Of a stretch of DNA of 47,674 nucleotides, positions 7,097-14,612 are shown one piece after another. The notes under the pieces are model-generated. The model searched no databases. It was not told the origin of the DNA and was given only the letters and a program-made list of their open reading frames with translations. The position numbers and the translations under genes are program-made. This stretch comes from Anaerofustis stercorihominis (GTDB taxonomy: Bacteria > Bacillota > Clostridia > Eubacteriales > Anaerofustaceae): contig NZ_SPHL01000012.1 in NCBI RefSeq assembly GCF_005844425.1, positions 1 to 47,674 of the forward strand, written 5' to 3'. Within the stretch, counting starts at the first letter, position 1; each line of letters opens with the position of its first letter.

Positions 7097-9631
7097 TTGA
7101 AAAAAAAATACATTTGGAAAAGAGTAGAATTAATTTTTTTCACTTTAGTTTTTATGCTAACAATTGTATTTCAATTTAATACAAATGTTTATGCAGCTGA
7201 AAGTCCGGATATTACTGAGTTTGCAACAGTTGAGCAGTTGAGGAGTTTTAATACTGATGATACTGATGGTTCGGTTAATCCTGCTAAAGTATATTTTGGG
7301 AATAATAATCAGCAGTGGTGGATAGCAGGAAGCCAAAGTAATGATAGTATAACATTATTTGCTGCAAGTATGATGGAACAAGGTGTTGTGTTTGAATCTG
7401 AGGTAACAGACTGGGATAAGAAAGACTATGATCCAAATTGGAACTGTGAATATCCAGAGGGAAGAAATATTGAAAAAGTCAATCCAAATCATTACGGTGG
7501 GAGTCCCATAAGAAACAAGTTAGAAAATTTATTGACATCCTATTTTACAAATGAAGAGCAAAAATTTATGAAAAGTACGACCATTTATACTTTAGATAGT
7601 TATAATAGTAGAGCATATTCTACAACAGATATATTGTATCTTCCATATGGTAATCAGAATTTTGGTAGAGATCATATAAATGTAGGAACAAATGGTACAT
7701 ACTCAGATGTATTAAATACAGGTCTTCGTATTGATATAAATTATTGTGGAACTGAAATTTTCTGGTTACGTGCTCCAAGTTCTACTTTACCATATAAATC
7801 AACTGTAATGTATGGATATGTTTCTTATGTATCGGATTGGGCTGTTGAATACGGATGTGGATTAGCTCCTGCTTTTAAATTAGATTTGTCATCTGCACTT
7901 TTTGCATCTTGTGCAATGCCTGCAACATCTAATGGCGCCATGACATTATCTGATACTGATGGTGATGGTGCCTTTACAATTAGATATCAAGGAAATGTGG
8001 GTACTGCAACACTCAGCGGAGAATATAAAAGTGTTTCAGTAAGTGGTATTACAAATGACAACACCTATCTTGTTGTGCAAAATAGTGAAGGGGCATGGGC
8101 AAAAAAAGTATCTAATAATGACTTATTGTTTGCAAGTGAAATTTCTGATTCTCTGTCTTCATTTGAAAATTGCAAGGTTTGGTTAGAAACAACATCAGAT
8201 AGAATAACCTATGCAAATTTGGCGAGTTATAATAAAAGAGATATTAATGTAAAATTCAAAACTGGAGTTAGTATGAATATTACATCCAATAATGGTTCTC
8301 AAACAGGTGTATGGGGTAGTATCGAGCCTATCGAAGTTACAGTAAATGACGGCTATTATCTACCGGATGATTATATTGATAAAATTATGGCTTTAAATGT
8401 ATTAGAGGCATTACAAATAACAAAAACAGATAATGGCTTTATGATTCAAGGTACTCCAAATAGTGACGTATATCTTTCTTTACCTGAAGCAACTGCGTAT
8501 ATTGATGGAAATACTATTATAAATCCTCCAACTAATTTAACTGCTGTTTATGGACAAAAACTGTCGGATATTAATTTACCGGATGGCTGGACATGGTCAG
8601 ATGAAGATACCGCGGTTTCTGTAGGAGAAAAGACATATCTTGCTCGTTTTGATGTTTCAGCTTATGAAGATGAATATGGCTTTGCAAATGTGGAAGGATA
8701 TAATGCACAAGGGCATTATGTAGAACGTAATTTAACAGTTAATATTGCTAAAGCTGATAGTAAGATTACAATTAAAAACCAGAGTCTTGATAAAGAATTT
8801 GATGGAAATGCTGTAAATACTCCTGATATAGATAAAATAGGAAGCAGTAAAGATTATACAATTAGATGGTTTGAAAAAGATAATAATTCTTGGATTCAAA
8901 TTGAATCTGCTCCTATTGACGCAGGGAATTATAAGGTTATTGCAAGTGTAGAGGCTGATGATAACTATAGTGGTGCTTCTGATGAGCTTGAATTTAACAT
9001 TAGTAAATTATCAAACGAATGGGTAGATAATTTATCTATTACTGGTTGGACATATGGAGAGCAAGGGAATACTCCTAAAGCCGTTTCAAAATATGGTGCT
9101 GTTAAGTTTACATACAGTGACAAAAAAGACGGTACATATAAAGAAACAATTCCAATTAATGCAGGAACATGGTATGTTAAGGCTGAAGTAGAAGAAAATA
9201 AAAATTACATGGGATTAGAAGCAATTAAATTCTTTGAAATTAAAAAAGCCGTTCCCAAATATGAAGTTCCAAATCAAATAACTATTGAAAAAGGAAAATC
9301 TCTTTCAACTATAAAACTTCCTGAAGGTTTTTCATGGAAAGATGAAAATCAGATAGCTGATAGATCAGGGGTACATGCTTTTAAAGCCATTTTTATACCA
9401 TCTGATACTCAAAATTATGAAGTTGTGGAAACAGATATTATCGTAAATGTTGTTGAAAAAAATGTACCACCAAGTGATACAGATAAAACCAATAATACTA
9501 ATCAATCTGATACATCTGAAAAAGTATCAACAAGTGATAATACAAATGTTTTTGTTTGGTATGCATTACTTATAGTATCTGTAATTGGAATTTTATCATT
9601 AGTTTTATTTAGTAAAAGAAAACAACGTTAA
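7097..9631 (+). CDS. Large secreted, C-terminally anchored surface protein with DUF6273-like and MBG/Ig-like repeats
   Basis: An 844-residue cell-surface protein. Residues 1-34 are a signal peptide with a VYA-A cleavage site. Residues ~70-265 resemble a DUF6273-like domain ('QQWWIAGS', 'FWLRAPSS', 'LAPAFKLDLSSA'). Residues ~475-800 hold two kinds of alternating repeats: strands starting 'GQKLSDINLPDGWTW' / 'GKSLSTIKLPEGFSW', and MBG-like domains with 'PIDAGNYKVIASV' / 'PINAGTWYVKAEV'. The C-terminus is a Ser/Thr/Asn-rich linker, a membrane helix (~817-837) and KRKQR. That is a sortase-substrate layout, but the expected LPXTG/PQTGD motif reads VSTSD. TTG is the start codon, with AGGGGGG upstream. 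Its role may be adhesion; no enzymatic domain is recognised. Confidence 0.8.
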   Translation: MKKKYIWKRVELIFFTLVFMLTIVFQFNTNVYAAESPDITEFATVEQLRSFNTDDTDGSVNPAKVYFGNNNQQWWIAGSQSNDSITLFAASMMEQGVVFESEVTDWDKKDYDPNWNCEYPEGRNIEKVNPNHYGGSPIRNKLENLLTSYFTNEEQKFMKSTTIYTLDSYNSRAYSTTDILYLPYGNQNFGRDHINVGTNGTYSDVLNTGLRIDINYCGTEIFWLRAPSSTLPYKSTVMYGYVSYVSDWAVEYGCGLAPAFKLDLSSALFASCAMPATSNGAMTLSDTDGDGAFTIRYQGNVGTATLSGEYKSVSVSGITNDNTYLVVQNSEGAWAKKVSNNDLLFASEISDSLSSFENCKVWLETTSDRITYANLASYNKRDINVKFKTGVSMNITSNNGSQTGVWGSIEPIEVTVNDGYYLPDDYIDKIMALNVLEALQITKTDNGFMIQGTPNSDVYLSLPEATAYIDGNTIINPPTNLTAVYGQKLSDINLPDGWTWSDEDTAVSVGEKTYLARFDVSAYEDEYGFANVEGYNAQGHYVERNLTVNIAKADSKITIKNQSLDKEFDGNAVNTPDIDKIGSSKDYTIRWFEKDNNSWIQIESAPIDAGNYKVIASVEADDNYSGASDELEFNISKLSNEWVDNLSITGWTYGEQGNTPKAVSKYGAVKFTYSDKKDGTYKETIPINAGTWYVKAEVEENKNYMGLEAIKFFEIKKAVPKYEVPNQITIEKGKSLSTIKLPEGFSWKDENQIADRSGVHAFKAIFIPSDTQNYEVVETDIIVNVVEKNVPPSDTDKTNNTNQSDTSEKVSTSDNTNVFVWYALLIVSVIGILSLVLFSKRKQR

Positions 9632-9742
9632 ATAGAAAAATAATATTTTATATTTTAATAGAAAATAAATGTAAATAAAATAGTTATATTGTATATATAA
9701 AACTATTGCAAATTTAAGATTTAATATAATTGATACGAAAAT

Positions 9743-9785
9743 AAATACTCCTGTATAAAACAGTAATTATGCAGGAGTATTTTTA
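9743..9785 (+). terminator. Terminator of the surface-protein gene
   Basis: Arms AAATACTCCTG (9743-9753) and CAGGAGTATTT (9772-9782) enclose an 18-nt loop and are followed by a T run. Confidence 0.75.
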
Positions 9786-9800
9786 TAAAAATTAAAATAA

Positions 9801-9827
9801 TTAGCACTCATCTCTTGACAGTGCTAA
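9801..9827. promoter_or_regulatory. CIRCE element (HrcA operator)
   Basis: TTAGCACTC (9801-9809), 9 nt, then CAGTGCTAA (9819-9827). This is the CIRCE consensus TTAGCACTC-N9-GAGTGCTAA with one changed base. It contains the -35 hexamer of the hsp20 promoter, so HrcA binding should block initiation. Confidence 0.92.
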
Positions 9828-9843
9828 CAAAAAGTGATATATT
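9815..9843 (+). promoter_or_regulatory. Sigma-A promoter of hsp20
   Basis: TTGACA (9815-9820, inside the CIRCE spacer and right arm) and TATATT (9838-9843) are spaced by 17 nt. The leader is about 90 nt long and includes a small GAGG-AGAA-CCTC hairpin near 9858. Confidence 0.8.
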
Positions 9844-9942
9844 ATACTTGAACAAAGAGGAGAACCTCAGAAAGATTCAAACCCCATAGTTCAAAAAAAC
9901 TAGTGACATAGATAGAATGTCTAAGAAAAGGAGGAATGACTT

Positions 9943-10389
9943 ATGATGTTACCTAGTATTTTTGGAGAAAACTTATTTGATGATTTAATGGACTTGTCTT
10001 TGGATAGAGATTTCTTTGGTGGTAAAAATCCACTATACAAACAAGAAACAAATTTAATGAAAACTGATGTTAAAGAAAATGAAGATAATTATGAAGTAGA
10101 TATTGACTTACCTGGATTTAGTAAAGATGAAATTTCAGCTCATTTGAAAGATGGTTATTTAACAGTAAGCGCAAGCAAAGATGTAAATAATGATGAAAAA
10201 GACGAAAACGGAAAATATATAAGAAAAGAACGTTATAGTGGTTCTTGTTCAAGAAGTTTTTATATAGGAACTGAAATTAAAGAAGATGAAATTAAAGCTA
10301 AATACGAAAATGGTATTTTGAAATTAAATGTTCCTAAGAAAGATCAAAAACAAGTTGAAGAAAAGAAAACTATAGCGATTGAAGGTTAA
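9943..10389 (+). CDS. hsp20: Small heat shock protein, Hsp20/alpha-crystallin family
   Basis: A 148-residue ATP-independent holdase that binds unfolding proteins in the cytoplasm during stress. Residues ~38-135 form the alpha-crystallin domain ('VDIDLPGFSKDEISAHLKDGYLTV') and include the conserved 'KYENGILKLNVPK' motif. The tail ends in an IAI motif used for oligomer contacts. The N-terminus 'LPSIFGENLFDDLMD' is typical of clostridial Hsp18. AAGGAGG lies 8 nt before the ATG at 9943; a second ATG at 9946 is possible. It is controlled by CIRCE/HrcA rather than only by sigma factors, and ends in its own terminator. Confidence 0.95.
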   Translation: MMLPSIFGENLFDDLMDLSLDRDFFGGKNPLYKQETNLMKTDVKENEDNYEVDIDLPGFSKDEISAHLKDGYLTVSASKDVNNDEKDENGKYIRKERYSGSCSRSFYIGTEIKEDEIKAKYENGILKLNVPKKDQKQVEEKKTIAIEG

Positions 10390-10395
10390 TTGAAA

Positions 10396-10427
10396 AGGGC
10401 TACCGTTTAGGTAGCCTTATTTTTTTG
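10396..10427 (+). terminator. Terminator of hsp20
   Basis: GGCTACC (10398-10404) / GGTAGCC (10410-10416) with a 5-nt loop is followed by a T-rich tract. It overlaps the 3' end of the convergent XRE-type gene. Confidence 0.85.
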
Positions 10428-10818
10428 TAAAAGATGTAATGCCGAAGCATATTATTGCTATGCTGAGTAATATAATACTATCATTTGCTGATATTTCTTT
10501 TAATATGTTTAAAACAAGAACGCCTATTCCAAGGGCTAACCCTACGCATTTTGCTGTTAAGTTAATCATTTCTGAAAAGTCTGATTTGTTTAAGTTTTTA
10601 AAATCTAACTTTTTTTGCTCTAAACCTAAAAAATCATTTGTATCCATATCAAGAATTTCGCAAAGGAGAGGTATTATTGAAATGTCAGGATATGATAAAT
10701 TCCTTTCCCACTTTGACACAGCTTTATCTGTAATATTTAATTTTTTTGCAAGTTCTTGCTGTGTCATGTTTTTTTCTTTTCTTTTTTGTTTTATTTTTTC
10801 ACCTATATTTGAATTCAT
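10417..10818 (-). CDS. XRE-family helix-turn-helix protein with C-terminal membrane segments
   Basis: About 133 residues. Residues ~5-60 are an HTH_3 domain ('IGEKIKQKRKEKNMTQQELAKKLNITDKAVSKWERNLSYPDI'). Residues ~85-130 form two hydrophobic segments, so the regulator is probably tethered to the membrane, a common layout in Firmicutes. The ATG at 10818 is chosen because AAGGAG lies 6 nt upstream; a longer reading from a TTG at 10836 would place the ribosome-binding site inside the gene. It is monocistronic and convergent with hsp20. Targets and signal are unknown. Confidence 0.85.
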   Translation of the reverse strand: MNSNIGEKIKQKRKEKNMTQQELAKKLNITDKAVSKWERNLSYPDISIIPLLCEILDMDTNDFLGLEQKKLDFKNLNKSDFSEMINLTAKCVGLALGIGVLVLNILKEISANDSIILLSIAIICFGITSFTKK

Positions 10819-10917
10819 ATTTTTCTCCTTGACCAATTATTATAGATATATTTTAATTCATTATAAATAAATAGTCTATCTACTTATAAGAGAAAAAGGT
10901 AAACCGACAGTTTACAT

Positions 10918-10953
10918 AAAAAAAGACAAAATATAATTTATATTTTGTCTTTT
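10918..10953 (-). terminator. Terminator of the SAF-domain oxidoreductase gene
   Basis: A nearly perfect palindrome with arms AAAAGACAAAATATA and TATATTTTGTCTTTT. On the minus strand a run of T follows (A run at 10918-10924 on the plus strand). Confidence 0.8.
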
Positions 10954-10962
10954 AATTTATTA

Positions 10963-12255
10963 TTATTCCCAAATCTTATCTTGTTCTCTTCTAAGTTTAA
11001 CAAGTAAAGAATCTTCATCCAAGATGACATCATCATAAGTTATAATTTCACCTTTTTTAACATCTTTTGCCATTTTTGTGTTTTTATTTATAAGACCTAT
11101 TGGAAGTGCATTTAGTTCTTTTGCAACTTCTCTTTTATCAATTGTTCCGTAAGTAGAAAAACCTCCTATACCATCTACTGATTCTCCTTTTTTAAGATCT
11201 TTTTTTGCAACTGTTATAGCTTCACATACAAGACCATCCATAGGAACGATTGTTGGTGCTTTATCTAAAACTGCTCTTGCTATTGTAAGTGGTGTTTCCA
11301 TTCCGCATAAGTGATAAGGTCTGTATAATACGTAATTTGGACCATCTCCGATTCTTAAGTATTGCATTTCATGATGTATAAACTCAAGATCTGATGAAAC
11401 TATTACAAATACACCAGGGGCAATACCATTTACCCATTCTACAACACCGTAATTGTTTAAAATACCGCCTTCTTCTTTTAAACAAAGAACTTTATCTAAG
11501 TTTTTAATGTCACATTTTGGGCCATGTCCACCTCTAACATCTGGAACAAGTCCTGTAGAGTTTGCCATACAGCAAAGTTCAACCATGTTTTTTGTTCCGT
11601 CAGAGAAAGAACATTGCATTTTAGGGCTTACGCCTCTGCTTATTGCATAATCTCTTATACTGTCAGGTGTGCAGCTGTGATCAACTTCATTATTTTTTCC
11701 TTTTCCTATTACTTTTATATCAAAGCCCAAAGCTTCACTAAAGTCAAACATTTCTTTAACTGCTCCGGGTTCGTCTCCTGCACTTCCTGTATAAATTACA
11801 CCTGCTTTGTCAGCTTTTCTTTTTAAAATAGGACCAACAACAACATCTGCTTCAACATCAAGCATTACAATGTTTTTGCCATTGTTTATTGTATCAATTG
11901 CAATTTCTGCTCCAATATCAGTAAAACCTGTTGCATCAACAACGCAGTCTGTTGCTTCAACAAAAGAAGCAATTTGTTTATCTTCACTTACTACAATTTT
12001 ACCTTTTTTGATAGCATCATTTGCTTGTGATAAATTGTTTGTAATGACATAATCATTTTCTGTAATATTTGATTTTGAAAATGCATGTAAAACTTTATTT
12101 ACGTCTATGTCACATACAACGCTTGGTGTCATTCCTTTCATTTTGTATAACTGGCTTATTAAACCTCTTCCCATTTGTCCGGCACCTATTATGCCGACTT
12201 TAATAGGATTATTTTTTTCATGTAAATCTTTTAATCTGTAATTCATGCCTAGCAT
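10963..12255 (-). CDS. NAD(P)-dependent oxidoreductase, homoserine-dehydrogenase-like, with C-terminal SAF domain
   Basis: A 430-residue predicted cytoplasmic dehydrogenase. An N-terminal Rossmann fold starts with '[18 protein letters not shown]' (residues ~18-35). The middle resembles the catalytic part of homoserine-dehydrogenase-like proteins ('DVEADVVVGPILKRKADKAGVIYTGSAGDEPGAV'). The last ~75 residues have the pattern of a SAF domain ('MAKDVKKGEIITYDDVIL'). Proteins with this layout are often labelled homoserine dehydrogenase, but the SAF fusion and lack of an ACT domain argue against threonine biosynthesis. Related proteins occur in sugar-acid catabolic loci. Here it stands alone, divergent from spoIIP, so context does not reveal a substrate. 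AGAGG lies ~10 nt before the ATG; an ATG at 12246 is an alternative start. Confidence 0.75.
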   Translation of the reverse strand: MLGMNYRLKDLHEKNNPIKVGIIGAGQMGRGLISQLYKMKGMTPSVVCDIDVNKVLHAFSKSNITENDYVITNNLSQANDAIKKGKIVVSEDKQIASFVEATDCVVDATGFTDIGAEIAIDTINNGKNIVMLDVEADVVVGPILKRKADKAGVIYTGSAGDEPGAVKEMFDFSEALGFDIKVIGKGKNNEVDHSCTPDSIRDYAISRGVSPKMQCSFSDGTKNMVELCCMANSTGLVPDVRGGHGPKCDIKNLDKVLCLKEEGGILNNYGVVEWVNGIAPGVFVIVSSDLEFIHHEMQYLRIGDGPNYVLYRPYHLCGMETPLTIARAVLDKAPTIVPMDGLVCEAITVAKKDLKKGESVDGIGGFSTYGTIDKREVAKELNALPIGLINKNTKMAKDVKKGEIITYDDVILDEDSLLVKLRREQDKIWE

Positions 12256-12449
12256 AGATAATTTTCCTCTTTTCTTTTGTATTAAATATGTTCATCCCCT
12301 CAAATGTACATATTTTAAGCAGAACAATTATAGCACTATAATATTTAAAATTATATATTTTTAATTAAATTCTAATTTTAATTTGACAAGTATATACAAA
12401 CTTCTTTTTTATTAAGTTTTATTATTTTCTAAAAGGAAAAGGTGAACAA

Positions 12450-13436
12450 GTGTTAAGTGGATTAGTTAAAAATAAAGGGTTAATTTTAATATGTTTATTA
12501 ATTTTTAATTTTTCGATTCCTTTTGGTATAAAGAGTCAAATAGAGGAGAAGACTAACGGTACGGCTGTTTTTAAAGACATTATAAAAAAAAGTGTTGTAG
12601 TGATGAATGATGATTCAAATAGTAATAAGAAAACAGGTAGTATTTATGGTTTTACAAAAAATATTTTCTCTCTTACTATTCCTTGTTTGGCTTTGAATGA
12701 TGTAGGTTATGAAGAGGTCGAAGTAGGTAAAGATAAAGAAGAAGCATTAAATAGTAGCGAGCTTAAAATTGCAAATAAAAAAATGAATGATGATAAAACC
12801 GTAAGTAAAGTTAATGATGGGAAACCTCTTGTTTTAATATATCATACTCATGCAACTGAATCTTTTAAAGACAAAACTTCAAAAGGAACTTATCGTTCAA
12901 GAGAAAATGACGAAAATATGGTAAGTGTAGGAGAGGAAATGGCAGAAGTTTTAGAAAAAGAATATGGTATTATTTGTATTCATGATACTTCTTTACATGA
13001 TTATCCAAGTTATAATGCAGCATACGATAATTCTCTTGAGAGTGCAGAGAAAATATTAAAAGAAAATCCAAGTATAAAATACGTTTTTGATATACATAGA
13101 GATGGACTTCCTTCTTCAAATAATAATGAAAAATATAATGGAAAAGTTGGAAGTAAGTCTGCTGCAAAAGTTATGACTGTTCTTGGGATGAATCATAAAA
13201 ATTCTAGTAAAAATTTAAGTTTTGCAAATAAAATAAATAAACAGTTTAGCAGTATGTATCCTGATATTAATCTTGGAATAATAAAAAGAGAACCATATAG
13301 ATACAATCAGTGGCTTAGTCCAAACAGTCTGCTTTTTGAAATAGGGAGTAATTTAAATAATTTGGAAGAAGCAAAATATTCCGCAAAGCTTCTTGGAAGA
13401 GTAGTTGGAGAGGTTATAAAAGAGGATATGAAATAA
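12450..13436 (+). CDS. spoIIP: Stage II sporulation protein P
   Basis: A 328-residue membrane-anchored amidase and endopeptidase of the DMP machine (with SpoIID and SpoIIM), which digests septal peptidoglycan so that the mother cell can engulf the forespore. A hydrophobic N-terminal segment (residues ~8-28) anchors it outside the membrane. The conserved catalytic region begins with 'PLVLIYHTHATESF' (metal-binding His residues near 131-133) and continues through 'YVFDIHRDGLP' to 'LLFEIGSNLNNLEEAKYSAKLL'. It starts at GTG with AAAAGGAAAAGG upstream. TTGACA at 12383-12388 is a possible -35, but the -10 is poor, as expected if a sporulation sigma factor reads the gene. The gene implies that the organism or its ancestor forms spores. 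Confidence 0.92.
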   Translation: MLSGLVKNKGLILICLLIFNFSIPFGIKSQIEEKTNGTAVFKDIIKKSVVVMNDDSNSNKKTGSIYGFTKNIFSLTIPCLALNDVGYEEVEVGKDKEEALNSSELKIANKKMNDDKTVSKVNDGKPLVLIYHTHATESFKDKTSKGTYRSRENDENMVSVGEEMAEVLEKEYGIICIHDTSLHDYPSYNAAYDNSLESAEKILKENPSIKYVFDIHRDGLPSSNNNEKYNGKVGSKSAAKVMTVLGMNHKNSSKNLSFANKINKQFSSMYPDINLGIIKREPYRYNQWLSPNSLLFEIGSNLNNLEEAKYSAKLLGRVVGEVIKEDMK

Positions 13437-13437
13437 T

Positions 13438-13674
13438 ATGTATAAACGAAATATTTCTTTTAAAACAATGATTTTTTTTCTTGTTTTGATAATTATAGCA
13501 GGAATATATATGTTCTTTTATCTGAAAAATATGTATTATGATAGTTTTAAAGAACATGAAACAAGTGTTTTTCTTGATCAAAACAGCGCTGAAGATAGCA
13601 ATAATGAAAGTAATATTATTAATATTTTTGGATATGAATTAAATATTGATGACTTTAAGATTTTCACAAAATAG
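13438..13674 (+). CDS. Small single-pass membrane protein next to spoIIP
   Basis: A 78-residue protein of no recognised family. Residues ~10-32 form one strong membrane helix, followed by an acidic, Asn/Ser-rich tail (~33-78). Its ATG begins 1 nt after the spoIIP stop codon, so it is probably co-transcribed and translationally coupled. No ribosome-binding site is visible except the AGAGGAT stretch inside the end of spoIIP. A role in engulfment is suggested only by its position. Confidence 0.6.
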   Translation: MYKRNISFKTMIFFLVLIIIAGIYMFFYLKNMYYDSFKEHETSVFLDQNSAEDSNNESNIINIFGYELNIDDFKIFTK

Positions 13675-13718
13675 GATTGTGGGAATCTTTTTTTATTTTA
13701 AATTTAAATTAAATTTGG

Positions 13719-13747
13719 TTGACATAAACTTTATATATCAGTATAAT
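13719..13747 (+). promoter_or_regulatory. Consensus sigma-A promoter of rex
   Basis: TTGACA (13719-13724) and TATAAT (13742-13747) match both hexamers perfectly with a 17-nt spacer. Such a strong promoter on a regulator gene is plausible only with repression, for which the next feature is a candidate site. Confidence 0.9.
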
Positions 13748-13757
13748 TATACTGATA
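13736..13757. promoter_or_regulatory. Perfect 22-bp palindrome over the rex -10 (operator candidate)
   Basis: Arms TATCAGTATAA and TTATACTGATA are exact reverse complements with no spacer and cover the -10 hexamer. A further TTACTGATA half occurs at 13763-13771. The motif does not match the usual Rex operator (TTGTGA/TTGTTA half-sites with spacer), so either this Rex has different specificity or another repressor acts here. Confidence 0.7.
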
Positions 13758-13792
13758 AAAAATTACTGATATAAGGAGGAAAATCATATAAA

Positions 13793-14437
13793 ATGGATAG
13801 GAATTCTGTTTCAAAACAAGCTCTCCAACGATTACCTTCTTATTTAAATTATCTTAATTGGGCAAAGAGAGAAAATATAAAAAATATATCTTCTCCGACA
13901 ATTGCAAATGATTTGAGATTAAACGAAGTTCAAGTCAGAAAAGATTTGGCGGCAATAAGCTCTACAGGAGGAAAACCAAGACTTGGATATGATGTTGATA
14001 CGTTAATAGGAGATATAAAAAATTTTCTGGGTTATGACGAAACTGATAAAGCCGTATTAATAGGAGCAGGACAGCTTGGTAGAGCCCTTCTTTCTTATAA
14101 TGGATATGCAGATTATGGTCTTGAAATTGTTGCAGCTTTTGATGTAAATAAGGACATTATCGGTAAAAGGTTTAAAGGGAAACCGATTTATCATGTAAAC
14201 AAGCTATATGATATATGCAAAAAAAATAATATTCATATCGGAATTATAACCGTATCGGCAAATGAAGCCCAAGATGTATGTGATATGCTTGTCGAATGCG
14301 GGATTTTAGCTATATGGAACTTTGCTCCATCTCACTTGGTAGTTCCTGATAATATCCTTGTTCAACATGAAAATACAGCTGCCTCACTAGCCTTGTTATC
14401 TATTCACTTGCGTGAAAAAATGGATAAAGATAAATAA
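13793..14437 (+). CDS. rex: Redox-sensing transcriptional repressor Rex
   Basis: A 214-residue NADH/NAD+ sensor that releases DNA when NADH is high. Residues ~5-80 are a winged-helix domain ('SKQALQRLPSYLNYLNWAKRE', 'LRLNEVQVRKDLAAISSTGGKPRLGYDVD'). Residues ~85-205 form a Rossmann fold with 'VLIGAGQLGRALLSY' and the domain-swap tail 'ENTAASLALLSIHLREK'. The length is normal. GGAGG lies upstream of the ATG. The gene sits directly before the butyrate operon, which Rex represses in other clostridia (established for the family). Regulation of this particular operon is inferred, since no canonical Rex site is evident in the thl leader. Confidence 0.95.
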   Translation: MDRNSVSKQALQRLPSYLNYLNWAKRENIKNISSPTIANDLRLNEVQVRKDLAAISSTGGKPRLGYDVDTLIGDIKNFLGYDETDKAVLIGAGQLGRALLSYNGYADYGLEIVAAFDVNKDIIGKRFKGKPIYHVNKLYDICKKNNIHIGIITVSANEAQDVCDMLVECGILAIWNFAPSHLVVPDNILVQHENTAASLALLSIHLREKMDKDK

Positions 14438-14443
14438 ATAATA

Positions 14444-14472
14444 TTGTAAAGTTTTTGATATTATTATATAAT
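14444..14472 (+). promoter_or_regulatory. Promoter of the butyrate operon
   Basis: TTGTAA (14444-14449) and TATAAT (14467-14472) are spaced by 17 nt. It starts right after rex and gives a leader of about 135 nt before thl. Confidence 0.75.
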
Positions 14473-14485
14473 CAAAATATAAATA

Positions 14486-14582
14486 AAACCTTTATTTATA
14501 GGGGTTTAAATAATTAAGTTTATAAAAGTTTGGTAATATATACCGGCTTATATATAAGTTCATAGCTTTGCCTTTTGCTATG
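14486..14582 (+). promoter_or_regulatory. Structured leader of the butyrate operon
   Basis: Two hairpins can form in the untranslated leader. The first has AAACCTTTA (14486-14494) pairing with TAGGGGTTT (14499-14507, two G-U pairs). The second has CATAGC (14561-14566) pairing with GCTATG (14577-14582) with a 10-nt loop, ending ~18 nt before the ribosome-binding site. No T run follows either, so they look like stability elements or regulator contacts rather than terminators. No known riboswitch class is recognised. Confidence 0.4.
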
Positions 14583-14612
14583 ATTAAAGTTTTAAATTTA
14601 GGAGGAAAAAAA

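Noticed and set aside
10439-10870. Plus-strand open frame opposite the XRE-type gene
   Set aside because: It is the shadow of the HTH gene, which has a recognisable domain and a good ribosome-binding site on the other strand.
13736-13757. Canonical Rex operator at the rex promoter
   Set aside because: The palindrome lacks the TTGTGA/TTGTTA half-sites and the central spacer of known Rex boxes, so I list it only as an operator of unknown owner.
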